Below the pieces are notes generated by a model that made no database searches, was not told the origin of the DNA, and saw only the letters and a program-made list of their open reading frames with translations. Of a stretch of 64,000 nucleotides of DNA, positions 26,334-34,990 are shown piece after piece; the stretch's first letter is position 1, and each line of letters starts with the position of its first letter. Both the position numbers and the translations under genes were made by a program. The stretch is from Agrobacterium rubi TR3 = NBRC 13261 (lineage in GTDB: Bacteria > Pseudomonadota > Alphaproteobacteria > Rhizobiales > Rhizobiaceae): the NCBI RefSeq assembly GCF_000739935.1, contig NZ_BBJU01000007.1, positions 186,001 to 250,000 on the forward strand. The letters run 5' to 3'.

Positions 26334-27662
26334 TTATGGTCTCGGCAACGAAATCCTGACTTCGAAACCATCGCTGCGGCCAGTGGCGGGCGAAACAAGG
26401 CGCATAGAGCCATTCATCTGTGTCACCAGATTTTGAACGATGGCAAGACCCAAGCCAGAGCCGGCGGCCTGCGTTGCCCCTCTGGTGAAGCGCGTCGTCA
26501 ATTTCGACAATAGTGCAGGATCGATAGGTGTACCGTGATTGACGACGCGGAGCGAATTGTCGTTGTCGATATAAACATTTACCCGGCTTCGCTCCGGGCT
26601 GTGAATGAGTGCGTTTTCGACAACATTGCGCATGACGATCCCGAATGCGTCTGTGTTGATTTTACCTTCCAACCCGCCACTTTGCGGAATATGGAGCTGA
26701 ATGCGCCCAGATCCGAGGTCCGAACGGCCGATATCTTCTAAAACGAGCTCGACGATGGGCAGCAAATCCGCATGCGTGTCTGATGTGCCGATACCGGCGT
26801 CGGCCCGGGACATTTGCAAGAGTTTTTCCGCCAGTTGTGCGAGATGCGAGAGAGAGCGTTCGATCTGACCCACTCTGGGCGCAAAGGCCTGTGGAATATC
26901 GGCCTGTAACCGCTGAGCTTGGGCAAGCGCACCCGCAATGGGCGTTCGCAACTCGTGAGCGCTGTTTGACGCGAAGGCCCGCTCCGACTCCAAGGCAGCG
27001 CGCAATCGCTCCAGCAGAAGGTTGACGGACCTTGCAATCGGGTGAAGCTCTTGCGGTAAATGTCTGTCGTCTACCGGCGCCATGTTGCCGCTGTCTTTGC
27101 TGCCGATCTCGTCGCGTAATGTCTGAACGGGTGCCAGTGTGCGCCGGACGACGAGAATGACGGCGATTATGCTCGCCGGGATCAGAAATACCAAAAACAA
27201 GACAAGTGCGGTCCCAGCCTCGACGATCGCTTCACGGCGATTGGCGAAGGCGTCTGCGACTTGCAGATAAAGGCTGCCGTCGGCATTGACGACGGTGTAG
27301 ATCCGGTGTGTAGGCGTGTCGGCAAAACCCGGCGCGACCGGTACGTCAAACGGTTCTACGGCGCTATCATATGAGCGCAGCAGAACTTCGCCCTCCCGAT
27401 CGCGGAGTTGATAGGTCAGGTATTCTTCGCCCGTAGCGGGTTGAACCAGACGGCGCTCTGCCTCGGGGCTGCGTTCCTTCAGGTCGTCGGCAATCAGAGG
27501 CAACAGCCGTTCAGCGGTTTCCTGCACGGAACTGTCAAAGATTTCGGCAAACTCGTCCTGCATGACCATGATGCCCAGGCCTGAAGCAACCAGCCATGAG
27601 AGCGCGACCACGCTGGTCAGCGCAATCACCATTCTTCGTGTCATGCTGTCTTTGCGCTTCAT
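26334..27662 (-). CDS. Sensor histidine kinase, PmrB/QseC-like
   Basis: A 442-residue inner-membrane kinase. Helix 1 (about 12-32), a periplasmic domain of about 110 residues with no recognised fold, helix 2 (about 150-172), HAMP, then the H-box SAHELRTPIAGAL, N-box VVENALIHS and G-box GSGLGLAIV. ATG 27662 is 4 bp after the regulator stop, with AGG in the regulator's end. It belongs to the eptA-regulator-sensor operon, so it probably senses an envelope cue (acid, metal or cationic peptide) and controls lipid A modification. The cue is inference. Confidence 0.88.
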   Translation of the reverse strand: MKRKDSMTRRMVIALTSVVALSWLVASGLGIMVMQDEFAEIFDSSVQETAERLLPLIADDLKERSPEAERRLVQPATGEEYLTYQLRDREGEVLLRSYDSAVEPFDVPVAPGFADTPTHRIYTVVNADGSLYLQVADAFANRREAIVEAGTALVLFLVFLIPASIIAVILVVRRTLAPVQTLRDEIGSKDSGNMAPVDDRHLPQELHPIARSVNLLLERLRAALESERAFASNSAHELRTPIAGALAQAQRLQADIPQAFAPRVGQIERSLSHLAQLAEKLLQMSRADAGIGTSDTHADLLPIVELVLEDIGRSDLGSGRIQLHIPQSGGLEGKINTDAFGIVMRNVVENALIHSPERSRVNVYIDNDNSLRVVNHGTPIDPALLSKLTTRFTRGATQAAGSGLGLAIVQNLVTQMNGSMRLVSPATGRSDGFEVRISLPRP

Positions 27663-27666
27663 CACG

Positions 27667-28320
27667 TTACCTGATCGTATAGCCAAGACCGCGCACCGTT
27701 TCGACCCGGTCAGAACCGATCTTCTTGCGCAGTCGGCTGACATAGACTTCAACCGTGTTGCTCTCTATTTCTGCGCCGAACTCGTAAAGCGTCTCGTGCA
27801 ATTGTGCCTTCGAAACGACGGCTCCGGGGCGTTCTACCAGCTTTTCCAGCACAGCCCACTCGCGTGCGCTCAACGTCAGTGACTGGCCGTTGACGGTGAT
27901 GTTGCGGGCAACCTGATTGATCTCAATGCCCGGCAGTTTGACGACCGGTGCAGATCGACCTTCGTAGCGGCGGGAAACCGCCAGCATGCGTGCCGTCAAT
28001 TCCCCCAGATTGAAGGGTTTGACGAGGTAGTCATCTGCACCGGAATTCAAGCCTTCGATACGGTCGGATACCTGATCATGCGCTGTCAAAATGATGACGG
28101 GTGTCGGCTCATTGCGCTGTCTGAGGCTTTTCAGAATGGAGAGGCCTTCGCCATCCGGCAATCGAAGATCAAGCAGAATGAGACCATAAGAGACCGTCTG
28201 TGTTGCGGCCATCGCGTCGGCTACGGTCTTGAACCAGTCTACCGCATGACCTGCTGCGGCAACGTGATCTCTCAGCGCTTCACCCAGGACATGGTCGTCT
28301 TCGACAAGAAGAACACGCAA
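27667..28320 (-). CDS. OmpR-family response regulator, PmrA/QseB-like
   Basis: A 217-residue regulator: receiver domain (LLVEDDHVLGEAL, LILLDLRLPDGEGL with the phospho-accepting Asp, ILTAHD, DYLVKPFNLGEL with Lys) and a winged-helix DNA-binding domain (LSAREWAVLEKLVERPGAVV, EVYVSRLRKKIG). The protein lacks any ATG at a sensible place: the conserved start RVLLVEDD is led by a TTG at 28320 with GCGAGG 6 bases upstream, which I take as the start. The frame is open to 28545 but that would add an unnatural tail overlapping the eptA end. Confidence 0.88.
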   Translation of the reverse strand: MRVLLVEDDHVLGEALRDHVAAAGHAVDWFKTVADAMAATQTVSYGLILLDLRLPDGEGLSILKSLRQRNEPTPVIILTAHDQVSDRIEGLNSGADDYLVKPFNLGELTARMLAVSRRYEGRSAPVVKLPGIEINQVARNITVNGQSLTLSAREWAVLEKLVERPGAVVSKAQLHETLYEFGAEIESNTVEVYVSRLRKKIGSDRVETVRGLGYTIR

Positions 28321-28400
28321 AAATACCTCGCTTTCGACCCCAAGGAATGGAGCACCATAGTGGGTATTGTGCGTATCTGATCTCGTCAAGCCGCATATGG

Positions 28401-30062
28401 TCATGCTGCCGGTCTGCGGGTGCAGCCACTGAAGACATCGAGTGACCGGTTGTAGACGGATGTCGATATGTTCATCATGCCCAAGATGCTGTGGAAGAAA
28501 TTGTCGTGGGAACGACCGCCCGCCTGCGCTTCCTTTGAAAGGCACGCACGATCCAGTCCCATCGATTTCGCAAAGTCATCGTCAACCCACACAACGAATG
28601 GGACATGGGTCTGCTCGGCGGGTGCCAGAATATAAGGGGCACCGTGCAGGTAGATGCCATTTTCACCAAGAGATTCTCCGTGGTCCGACGCATAGATCAT
28701 ACCCGTCGCCAATCGGTCTGATCGAGCCTTGAGCTTGTCGATGATGGCCGAGAGGAGGTGATCGGTATAGAGTATCGTATTGTCATAGGCGTTGACGATT
28801 TCAGCGTCCGTGCAGTTGCCAAGCTCCGCAGTCTGGCAATCGGGCGTGAATTTCCGATATTCGTCCGTGTATCGAAGGTGGTAGGTGGGCCCGTGGCTAC
28901 CCAATTGATGAAGAACGATCACGCTGTCCTTCGTCACACCGTCCAGCCAACTATCGAGCCTGTCAAGAAAGATATCGTCGCGGCACTCGCCTGTGGGACA
29001 GAATTTCGGGTCCTGGGTGGCGGAGAGATCGAAATAGGGTATGCGCTCGGCAACGCCTTTGCTGCCTGTGTCGTTGTCCCACCAACGCGTATCGACACCC
29101 GCATGCACAAGGACATCAACGAGGTTTTCATGCGATAGTGCTTTGCTGTGGCTATAGTCTGCGCGGGTAAGGCGGGAGAACATGCAGGGCAGCGAAATTG
29201 CGGTCGCGGTTCCGCAACTGACCGTGTTTGGAAAATAGACGACATTCTGAGCCTTAAGTTTCGGATTCGTCTCACGGTTATAACCATTGAGCGAAAAGTT
29301 TGCAGCACGCGCTGTCTCTCCGGCGACGATCACCGTAATGCGCGGTTTATGAATGCCCGACAGAGCAGGCATGATCTTTGCGTCCTGGCCCGTGGGCGAT
29401 ACCGTCAGCTTCGCCTCCTGATCCGCCTGCATGACATAGTGGATCGTGGAGGAAATCGGCGTGAACGGGTTTAGGCTTTTGACGAGGTCTTTGTGTTGGC
29501 GCACCGCGGTCGTGAATGTTTTGGAGTTCGCCGCAGCGATGGCAGCCGTCACCGAAAGGCAAGCAAGTATGGCGATCGTATTCCATAACAACTTCGAGAA
29601 AAACGGGCGATGGTCGATCTTGACGACGCACAGAACGGCAATGGGAATGCCAGCAAAAACAGCAAGATGTAGGGCAAATCCGGGTGTGATCAGATTGTTG
29701 GCTTCAGCATGCGTCGTTTCAAAAGCGTTACGCACCATGTCGCTGTCGATGATCGCGCCGAACCTGTCCATGAACCAGGATGACACGGCTGATACGATGA
29801 TGAGGAAAGCGAACAGGGGTTTGGTGATGTATTTTGCCGTCAACAGAATGAAGACAGCCGAAAACGCCGCACCCATCGCCATGTAGAGACCGAAAATGGC
29901 AACGGGATAGGGCGCGAGATAGGCATGAACCTTTGCCCAGAAGGCGTGATTCGTGAACGCCAGAACATAGAGGGCTGTTACCACGCCGAGCGTAACGCTG
30001 CCGATTACGGGTCGCTTGACCTCACTCCGGCCACTTCTGACTGTCGCAGATGACAATGACAT
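28401..30062 (-). CDS. eptA: Lipid A phosphoethanolamine transferase
   Basis: A 553-residue enzyme that moves phosphoethanolamine from phosphatidylethanolamine to lipid A, lowering negative charge and polymyxin binding. About five N-terminal membrane helices precede a periplasmic sulfatase-like domain. VAGETARAANFSLNGY holds the catalytic Thr (about 250); HQLGSHGPTYH, YASDHGESLGE and WWDN carry metal-site residues; several Cys pairs fit the family's disulphides. ATG 30062 has GGGAAGA upstream. It is 80 bp before the regulator gene, giving the eptA-pmrA-pmrB order known from enterobacteria. Confidence 0.87.
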   Translation of the reverse strand: MSLSSATVRSGRSEVKRPVIGSVTLGVVTALYVLAFTNHAFWAKVHAYLAPYPVAIFGLYMAMGAAFSAVFILLTAKYITKPLFAFLIIVSAVSSWFMDRFGAIIDSDMVRNAFETTHAEANNLITPGFALHLAVFAGIPIAVLCVVKIDHRPFFSKLLWNTIAILACLSVTAAIAAANSKTFTTAVRQHKDLVKSLNPFTPISSTIHYVMQADQEAKLTVSPTGQDAKIMPALSGIHKPRITVIVAGETARAANFSLNGYNRETNPKLKAQNVVYFPNTVSCGTATAISLPCMFSRLTRADYSHSKALSHENLVDVLVHAGVDTRWWDNDTGSKGVAERIPYFDLSATQDPKFCPTGECRDDIFLDRLDSWLDGVTKDSVIVLHQLGSHGPTYHLRYTDEYRKFTPDCQTAELGNCTDAEIVNAYDNTILYTDHLLSAIIDKLKARSDRLATGMIYASDHGESLGENGIYLHGAPYILAPAEQTHVPFVVWVDDDFAKSMGLDRACLSKEAQAGGRSHDNFFHSILGMMNISTSVYNRSLDVFSGCTRRPAA

Positions 30063-30241
30063 CTTTTTTCTTCCCACAGGCTAGGCCGAAGATGCCCAGC
30101 ACATGGAAAGCGTCGGCGCATAAACGGCATTTGGGGAAGGGGATGTGTCATGCAGCTGACATGAAACTGAACGACGCTGTCAAAACAGAAAGCACCGTTT
30201 CCATGGCGGTCTTATCCACCTCATATCGGAACCGGCAGATT

Positions 30242-31258
30242 TTACGGCAAAAATGCCAGTAACTTACGCTCGTCGGCTCGCAAACCGGCTGTCGGCGCTA
30301 TCTCGCCAGCAAGCACTTTTTCGAGGCGCCTGACGGACTTTTCCTCCGTCGCGATATCCAGCACGGCTGGGTGAACATAGCTCTTGCGGCAGATCGTCGG
30401 GGTGTTCGACAATTCTTCTGAGGCAGCAACGCACATGCTTTTGATGGTTGGTCGCTCACCGGATTCGAGCGCGCGCGTCGCATGCCCAAAGGCGGCAAGC
30501 GTGCCGCCCCATGTGCGAAACGTTTTTGCTGAGATGCCTTCGCCAGCGCTTTGAGAAATGTAGGCATTGAGTGCGCTGGAATCGACGGGATGAACGACGC
30601 CCTCATCATCCTGCCAGACAAACAGTTGTCTGCCGGGAAGATCGGCAATGTTTTCCAAAATGCGCTGCAGGCGGGGGTGCTTCAGCTTGCGTTTGACCCG
30701 CTGCCCTCCCTTGGCCGCAAAACGTAGCTCGATCGTTTCGCCGAAGGTGATGTGCTTTTTCAGCAGCGTGGTCGCGCCATAGGTGCCGTTGGTTTCGAGA
30801 TAGGTCTTGTTGCCTACGCGCAGATAGGCTGCGTCAAGAAGCAGGACCAAGGCGGCCAGCGTTACATTCTGTCCGCGCTCCTGTTTCGCGATATCGGATG
30901 CCGCACGCCTGCGGATGGCGGGCAAAGCCTCGCCAAATGTCTTGAGCTGATAGAATTTCGTGTCGCCGCGGAACGCGTGCCATTCCGGATGGTAGCGATA
31001 CTGTTTGCGGCCGCGCGCATCGTAGCCCGTGGCCTGCAAGTGGCCGGTTGGGTCGATGCAGATCCACACCTTTTCGTAGGCTGGTGGAACGCCGAGCGAT
31101 TTCAGGCGGGTGATCTCGACTTTGTCGGAGAGAAGCTCTCCATCCGGCAAGCGATAGGCGAACCCTTTACCGCGACGTTCGCGCGCGATGCCCGGCTCTT
31201 GATCGCTGACATAGGTGAGCCCGATTTTCTTTAGTAAACGGATGGGCAACTGGTTCAT
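30242..31258 (-). CDS. DNA topoisomerase IB (poxvirus type)
   Basis: A 338-residue type IB topoisomerase that relaxes supercoils through a 3'-phosphotyrosine. The catalytic Tyr (about 294) is in ICRKSYVHPAV; the Arg in LLLDAAYLRVGN, the Lys in the following beta turn region, and the Arg and His in the FRTWGGTLAAFGHA stretch complete the usual set. Many alphaproteobacteria carry one such gene. ATG 31258 is preceded by GAGGAG at 12 bases; the longer frame to 31300 is unlikely. The N-terminal domain starts with LPIRLLKKIGLTYVSD, typical of the family. Confidence 0.9.
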   Translation of the reverse strand: MNQLPIRLLKKIGLTYVSDQEPGIARERRGKGFAYRLPDGELLSDKVEITRLKSLGVPPAYEKVWICIDPTGHLQATGYDARGRKQYRYHPEWHAFRGDTKFYQLKTFGEALPAIRRRAASDIAKQERGQNVTLAALVLLLDAAYLRVGNKTYLETNGTYGATTLLKKHITFGETIELRFAAKGGQRVKRKLKHPRLQRILENIADLPGRQLFVWQDDEGVVHPVDSSALNAYISQSAGEGISAKTFRTWGGTLAAFGHATRALESGERPTIKSMCVAASEELSNTPTICRKSYVHPAVLDIATEEKSVRRLEKVLAGEIAPTAGLRADERKLLAFLP

Positions 31259-31329
31259 GTGCGCTAAGGGCTCCTCTTGTGATGAGGATAATGCGCCCAA
31301 CCCGTCTGTGTTCCAGTAAGAGCTAAAGG

Positions 31330-31361
31330 AAGCTGGGAGCGACGGTCATCGCTCCCAGCTT
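31330..31361 (-). terminator. Strong hairpin terminator after the PQQ dehydrogenase gene
   Basis: AAGCTGGGAGCGA (31330-31342) and TCGCTCCCAGCTT (31349-31361) form a perfect 13-bp stem with a 6-base loop, 8 bp past the stop at 31369. Downstream (leftward) a short CCTTTAG run follows. Confidence 0.75.
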
Positions 31362-31368
31362 GATAATG

Positions 31369-32595
31369 TTAAGCGCCTGGCGTCAGCTTCAGAATTTGAG
31401 AATCGCCGCCTCCACGCTGTTCAGTAACCGCATAGATGGAACCATCGCTGCCGACTTTGACATCGCGGATGCGTTCTTCCAGCGGCAGGCGTCCTTCGGA
31501 AACAACCTTGTCGTTTTCGATTTTCAGAACAACGATTCCCTTGGTCACCAGACCGCCGATGATGATTGACTCTTTCCATTCTGGTATAGCATCGGAATCG
31601 TAATAGGCCATGCCGGATGGTCCGATGACCGGATCCCAGTAATAAACGGGTTGTTCCATACCGTCCTTGGATGTCATCCCGTCTCCCACAGCGCCACCGC
31701 TATATTCGATACCGTAAGTGATGACAGGCCAACCATAGTTCAGCCCGGCTTTCGGAAGGTTGAGTTCGTCACCGCCTTTGGGGCCATGCTCGACGGTCCA
31801 TAGACGGCCTTGGCCATCAAGTGTCGCGGACTGCATATTGCGGTGTCCGTAGCTCCAGATTTCCGGCAACGCGTTATCCTTGCCGATGAAGGGATTGCCA
31901 TCGAAAGCCTTGCCCGCGGTATCGATGCGGAAAATCTTGCCGAGCCCGCTCGATACATCCTGAGCCTGGACACGAGGCTCCTTGTCGGAGCGTTCGCCGA
32001 CGGTCACGTAAAGCTCTTTGTTGGGGCCGAAGACCAGGCGTGAGCCGAAGTGCTTGTCACCGTCATATGTCGGCGTTTGCCGGAAGACGACTTTGGTGTC
32101 TTCCAACATGGCCTTTCCACCGCTCTCGACGAGCTTGGCAGACGCGACCGAGGTCCCGTTGCCGCCGTCTCTCGGCTCTGAAAACGAGAAGAAAATCATT
32201 TTGGATGTATCGAAATCGGGCGCAAGCGCGATGTCCAGCAGCCCGCCCTGTCCGGCGGATGCGACTTTAGGAACACCCTCAAGGGCGGGGCTCGCCTTGC
32301 CATCGGATACGATATGCATCGCACCTTCCTTTGCGGCCACGAGCATGCGGCCATCGGGAAGAATTTCCATCGACCACAGATGCGGCAGGCCCTCGGCGAC
32401 GACGGTTTTCGTCAGAGACGGCATTGTGTTGGGTTGTGGCGCGCGCGTCTGCCCTTCAACCGCAGGCTTCTGATCAGGCGCGTTGGCCTGGCCCGTCTCA
32501 GCGGGGCTGGCAGACTGAGCGTTCGCACTGATACCTAGCGGCATCGTGAGACACAGGGACAGGATGGTGGTGGTCAATAGATGAACGCGCGGCAT
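31369..32595 (-). CDS. PQQ-dependent soluble aldose sugar dehydrogenase
   Basis: A 408-residue periplasmic beta-propeller dehydrogenase (GSDH/YliI type). Signal peptide MPRVHLLTTTILSLCLTMPL to SANA, a low-complexity linker rich in Ala/Pro/Gln, then the propeller. GLPHLWSMEILPDGRMLVAA, GQGGLLDIALAPDF, HFGSRLVFGPNKELYVTVGE, and WTVEHGPKGGDELN (PQQ/Ca site) are diagnostic. It would oxidise sugars to lactones, passing electrons to the respiratory chain. ATG 32595 has GGAAGGGAG. Holo-enzyme needs PQQ, and no pqq genes are in the window. Confidence 0.88.
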   Translation of the reverse strand: MPRVHLLTTTILSLCLTMPLGISANAQSASPAETGQANAPDQKPAVEGQTRAPQPNTMPSLTKTVVAEGLPHLWSMEILPDGRMLVAAKEGAMHIVSDGKASPALEGVPKVASAGQGGLLDIALAPDFDTSKMIFFSFSEPRDGGNGTSVASAKLVESGGKAMLEDTKVVFRQTPTYDGDKHFGSRLVFGPNKELYVTVGERSDKEPRVQAQDVSSGLGKIFRIDTAGKAFDGNPFIGKDNALPEIWSYGHRNMQSATLDGQGRLWTVEHGPKGGDELNLPKAGLNYGWPVITYGIEYSGGAVGDGMTSKDGMEQPVYYWDPVIGPSGMAYYDSDAIPEWKESIIIGGLVTKGIVVLKIENDKVVSEGRLPLEERIRDVKVGSDGSIYAVTEQRGGGDSQILKLTPGA

Positions 32596-32785
32596 GGATC
32601 TCCCTTCCGATTTTGATGAGCATCGAGAAACATATGGGCTGTTTTTTCGTTTCATCGATGGATTTCAACAAAACTTGATTCCTCCGTGTGCATTCGTGTT
32701 GTCTCACATTTCATCACTCAAAATTTAGATGGAACACTTTGATGTCCAAAGAGTTTTTCTCGGTTGAAATTCCTAGGAGGACGCC

Positions 32786-32971
32786 ATGCAAGTTATCGAC
32801 AACAGGGAAATGGAAGCGGCTGACGTGAAGCCGATCCAGAGCGTCGTGGAATTTTGCCGCCGCTATCGGTTGGATGAAACCGAAGAAACACGTTTACGCA
32901 AGCTATTTGGGGAATTCGCTTCGCGCCACGAGCTTTTGATGAATGCTCAGAGAAAGCCGGTGTTCCGCTGA
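32786..32971 (+). CDS. Small hypothetical protein, helical
   Basis: A 61-residue protein from ATG 32786 with TAGGAGG 6 bases upstream, the best ribosome binding site in this region. It reads MQVIDNREMEAADVKPIQSV then a Glu/Arg-rich helix and a KLFGEFASRHELLMNAQRKP end. No signal or membrane segment. Its stop is immediately followed by the rsmJ stop on the other strand (no gap). Seems of the short regulatory-type proteins common in rhizobia; function unknown. Confidence 0.7.
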   Translation: MQVIDNREMEAADVKPIQSVVEFCRRYRLDETEETRLRKLFGEFASRHELLMNAQRKPVFR

Positions 32972-33598
32972 TTATTTGGATGTATCAGCGGTTAAGATCA
33001 TGAAGACATCATAACGCGTACTTTTTCCCAATAATTGATGCGATGGCTTGCGGATGCCGGGCATTGGCTCGGCGCGGAGCGGCCATTTCAGGACGACACG
33101 CTTTTTCGCATGGGCCAGTGCAACCTGCATCAGTTCGATCTGATCAGGGTCAGAGCCCACCATCTCCCGCAAAATACGCATCTCCTTCTTCACCAAAGCA
33201 CTATTGTGGCGCGGGGGATGCATCGGGTCGATCAGGACTACTTCAGGCGACAGAGTCGGGATAATCTCACGCGAGTCACCGTGAACCAGTGTCATCCTCG
33301 AAACGATTTCCTCGTAAACTCCACCTTCTGACCTTGCACGCACAATCGCGTCTTGAAGCATGGTGTGCATTTGGGGTGATCGCTCAATCAGCGTTACCCT
33401 CGCTCCCAGCGATGCGAGCAGGAATGCGTCACGCCCGAGACCTGCCGTCGCATCGACGATATCGGGTATCTTGCCATTTTTCAGGCCTGCCGCTTTTGCA
33501 AGTGCCTGCCCACGCCCCTCTCCAGAGCGCAATCTGTGACCGACAGCTCCCCCTACGAAATCCACGATAAAGCGCTCGTTGCCGTCTTTGTCCGTCAT
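32972..33598 (-). CDS. rsmJ: 16S rRNA (guanine1516-N2)-methyltransferase, short form
   Basis: A 208-residue SAM-dependent methyltransferase. The run FVGGAVGHRLRSGEGRGQAL is the RsmJ hallmark, followed by VDATAGLGRDAFLLASLGA (SAM site, with DATAGLGRD), VTLIERSP, LIDPMHPPR (the DPMFP-type catalytic motif with His for Phe) and a C-terminal KWPLRAEP. E. coli RsmJ is about 250 residues and has about 45 more at the N-terminus, missing here. ATG 33598 is 7 bp past the RluA-type gene stop, so the two rRNA-modification genes form an operon. Confidence 0.85.
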   Translation of the reverse strand: MTDKDGNERFIVDFVGGAVGHRLRSGEGRGQALAKAAGLKNGKIPDIVDATAGLGRDAFLLASLGARVTLIERSPQMHTMLQDAIVRARSEGGVYEEIVSRMTLVHGDSREIIPTLSPEVVLIDPMHPPRHNSALVKKEMRILREMVGSDPDQIELMQVALAHAKKRVVLKWPLRAEPMPGIRKPSHQLLGKSTRYDVFMILTADTSK

Positions 33599-33605
33599 CT
33601 TTATC

Positions 33606-34274
33606 TCAAAATGGGCATGGAATATTGAACGTCACGTCGCGACCATCAGGATGTCTGAAACTCAACTCTTCCGCATGGAGTAGCAAGCGATCTGCTGCCT
33701 TGAGCGCATCACCATCCGCGTAAAATACGTCACCCAGAATGGGATGACCTATTGCCTTCATATGGACGCGCAACTGGTGTGTGCGCCCGGTCAAAGGGTG
33801 AAGCCGCAGCCGTGTTGCGGGAAGGGGAAGGCGATCAAGGACTTGCCATTCGGTTTGCGAAGCCCGGCCGGTCTCGTGGTCCACACGATGGCGCGGTTTG
33901 TTGTCGGGATCGATCGCAAGCGGAAGGTCGATAAGCCCAGTGTCTTCGGTCACTTCGCCCCAGACCACGGCATTGTAAGATTTTTTGGTCGTCCTATTCT
34001 CAAACTGTGATGCGATAGCCGCGTGCGCTTTCCGGTTGAGCGACATGAGGACGATGCCGGACGTATCCTTATCGAGCCGATTGATCATCAAGGCTTTGGG
34101 AAACTGTTTTTGAACCCTTGTCGCCAGGCTGTCGGAGAGCGCGGGATCGCGACCGGGCACGGATAACAGGCCACTCGGTTTGTCGAGCACCACGATATCA
34201 TCGTCGCGGTAGAGCACCGAGACATAAGGCTCCATGGGCGGATTATAAAGCGGGTTTGAAAGCGCGGATGACAT
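33606..34274 (-). CDS. RluA-family pseudouridine synthase
   Basis: A 222-residue RNA-modifying enzyme. INRLDKDTSGIVLMSLN holds the catalytic Asp (motif II, H/NRLDxxTSG), VLDKPSGLLSVPG is motif I, and LHPLTGRTHQLRVHMKAIGH motif III. No S4 domain. It most resembles RluA (23S U746 and tRNA U32); exact target unproven. ATG 34274 has GAGG close upstream; a second ATG at 34235 is possible. It is followed at 7 bp by rsmJ. Confidence 0.87.
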   Translation of the reverse strand: MSSALSNPLYNPPMEPYVSVLYRDDDIVVLDKPSGLLSVPGRDPALSDSLATRVQKQFPKALMINRLDKDTSGIVLMSLNRKAHAAIASQFENRTTKKSYNAVVWGEVTEDTGLIDLPLAIDPDNKPRHRVDHETGRASQTEWQVLDRLPLPATRLRLHPLTGRTHQLRVHMKAIGHPILGDVFYADGDALKAADRLLLHAEELSFRHPDGRDVTFNIPCPF

Positions 34275-34317
34275 GCTGCCTCATAGCATAAATTTGGGCT
34301 GTGGCGAGGTGGGATGC

Positions 34318-34908
34318 CTAGGATTGAGGCAAAGGAAGCGTTACGCGACCGCTCGTCAGGTCCTTGACCATCTGGGCGATCTCGTCTGCGTTTGATGCAG
34401 GGACCGCTAAAGACAGGCGTGCACCGCGATCGGTAAAGTTCTCTGCGTTAATCGTCAGGTCCGGTATGGCAAGAAGTCTGGCCTTGACCAGCGCCAGATC
34501 GGAAAAGCCACAGTCGAGGCTTGTGGTGATCGTCGCAATCACCGGCGTTTTTTCGCCGTTTCGCAAACAGGTTGCAGCGGTTCCGCCATAGGCACGCATC
34601 AAGCCACCGCTACCCAAGAGGATGCCGCCGAACCATCGTGTGACAACCACTGCCACGCAATCGAGAGACCGCCCGTCGATCGCCTGAAGAATGGGCTTGC
34701 CAGCCGTGCCGGATGGCTCACCATCGTCACTGAAACGGTAAACCTGACCAAGCCGCCATGCCCAGCAATTGTGGTTGGCGGTGGCATCCGAACGCTCTTC
34801 GATAAAGCGTTTTGCGGCCTGATCGTCCGTGACAGGACTGGCCCACGCGATGAACCGGCTTTTCTTTATGTCCTGAGAATGGGTTTCGAGGCGATTGAGG
34901 GTGAACAT
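34318..34908 (-). CDS. YigZ/IMPACT family protein
   Basis: A 196-residue protein. KKSRFIAWASPVTDDQAAKRF and NHNCWAWRLG, then RFSDDGEPSGTAGKPI and VTRWFGGILLGSGGLMRAYG are the UPF0029 motifs. The shortened C-terminus replaces the DUF1949 domain. Its relative IMPACT inhibits Gcn2 in eukaryotes; the bacterial role (possibly rescue or translation related) is unknown. Starts at ATG 34908, divergent from the flavoprotein gene by 82 bp. Confidence 0.85.
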   Translation of the reverse strand: MFTLNRLETHSQDIKKSRFIAWASPVTDDQAAKRFIEERSDATANHNCWAWRLGQVYRFSDDGEPSGTAGKPILQAIDGRSLDCVAVVVTRWFGGILLGSGGLMRAYGGTAATCLRNGEKTPVIATITTSLDCGFSDLALVKARLLAIPDLTINAENFTDRGARLSLAVPASNADEIAQMVKDLTSGRVTLPLPQS

Positions 34909-34990
34909 GAGGTTTCATTAGCGCATGTACCGCGACAGGCAAATCGTTATAAGGCGGGTGAAGACGAAAACAGCGGTGGAAATTTCGGCC

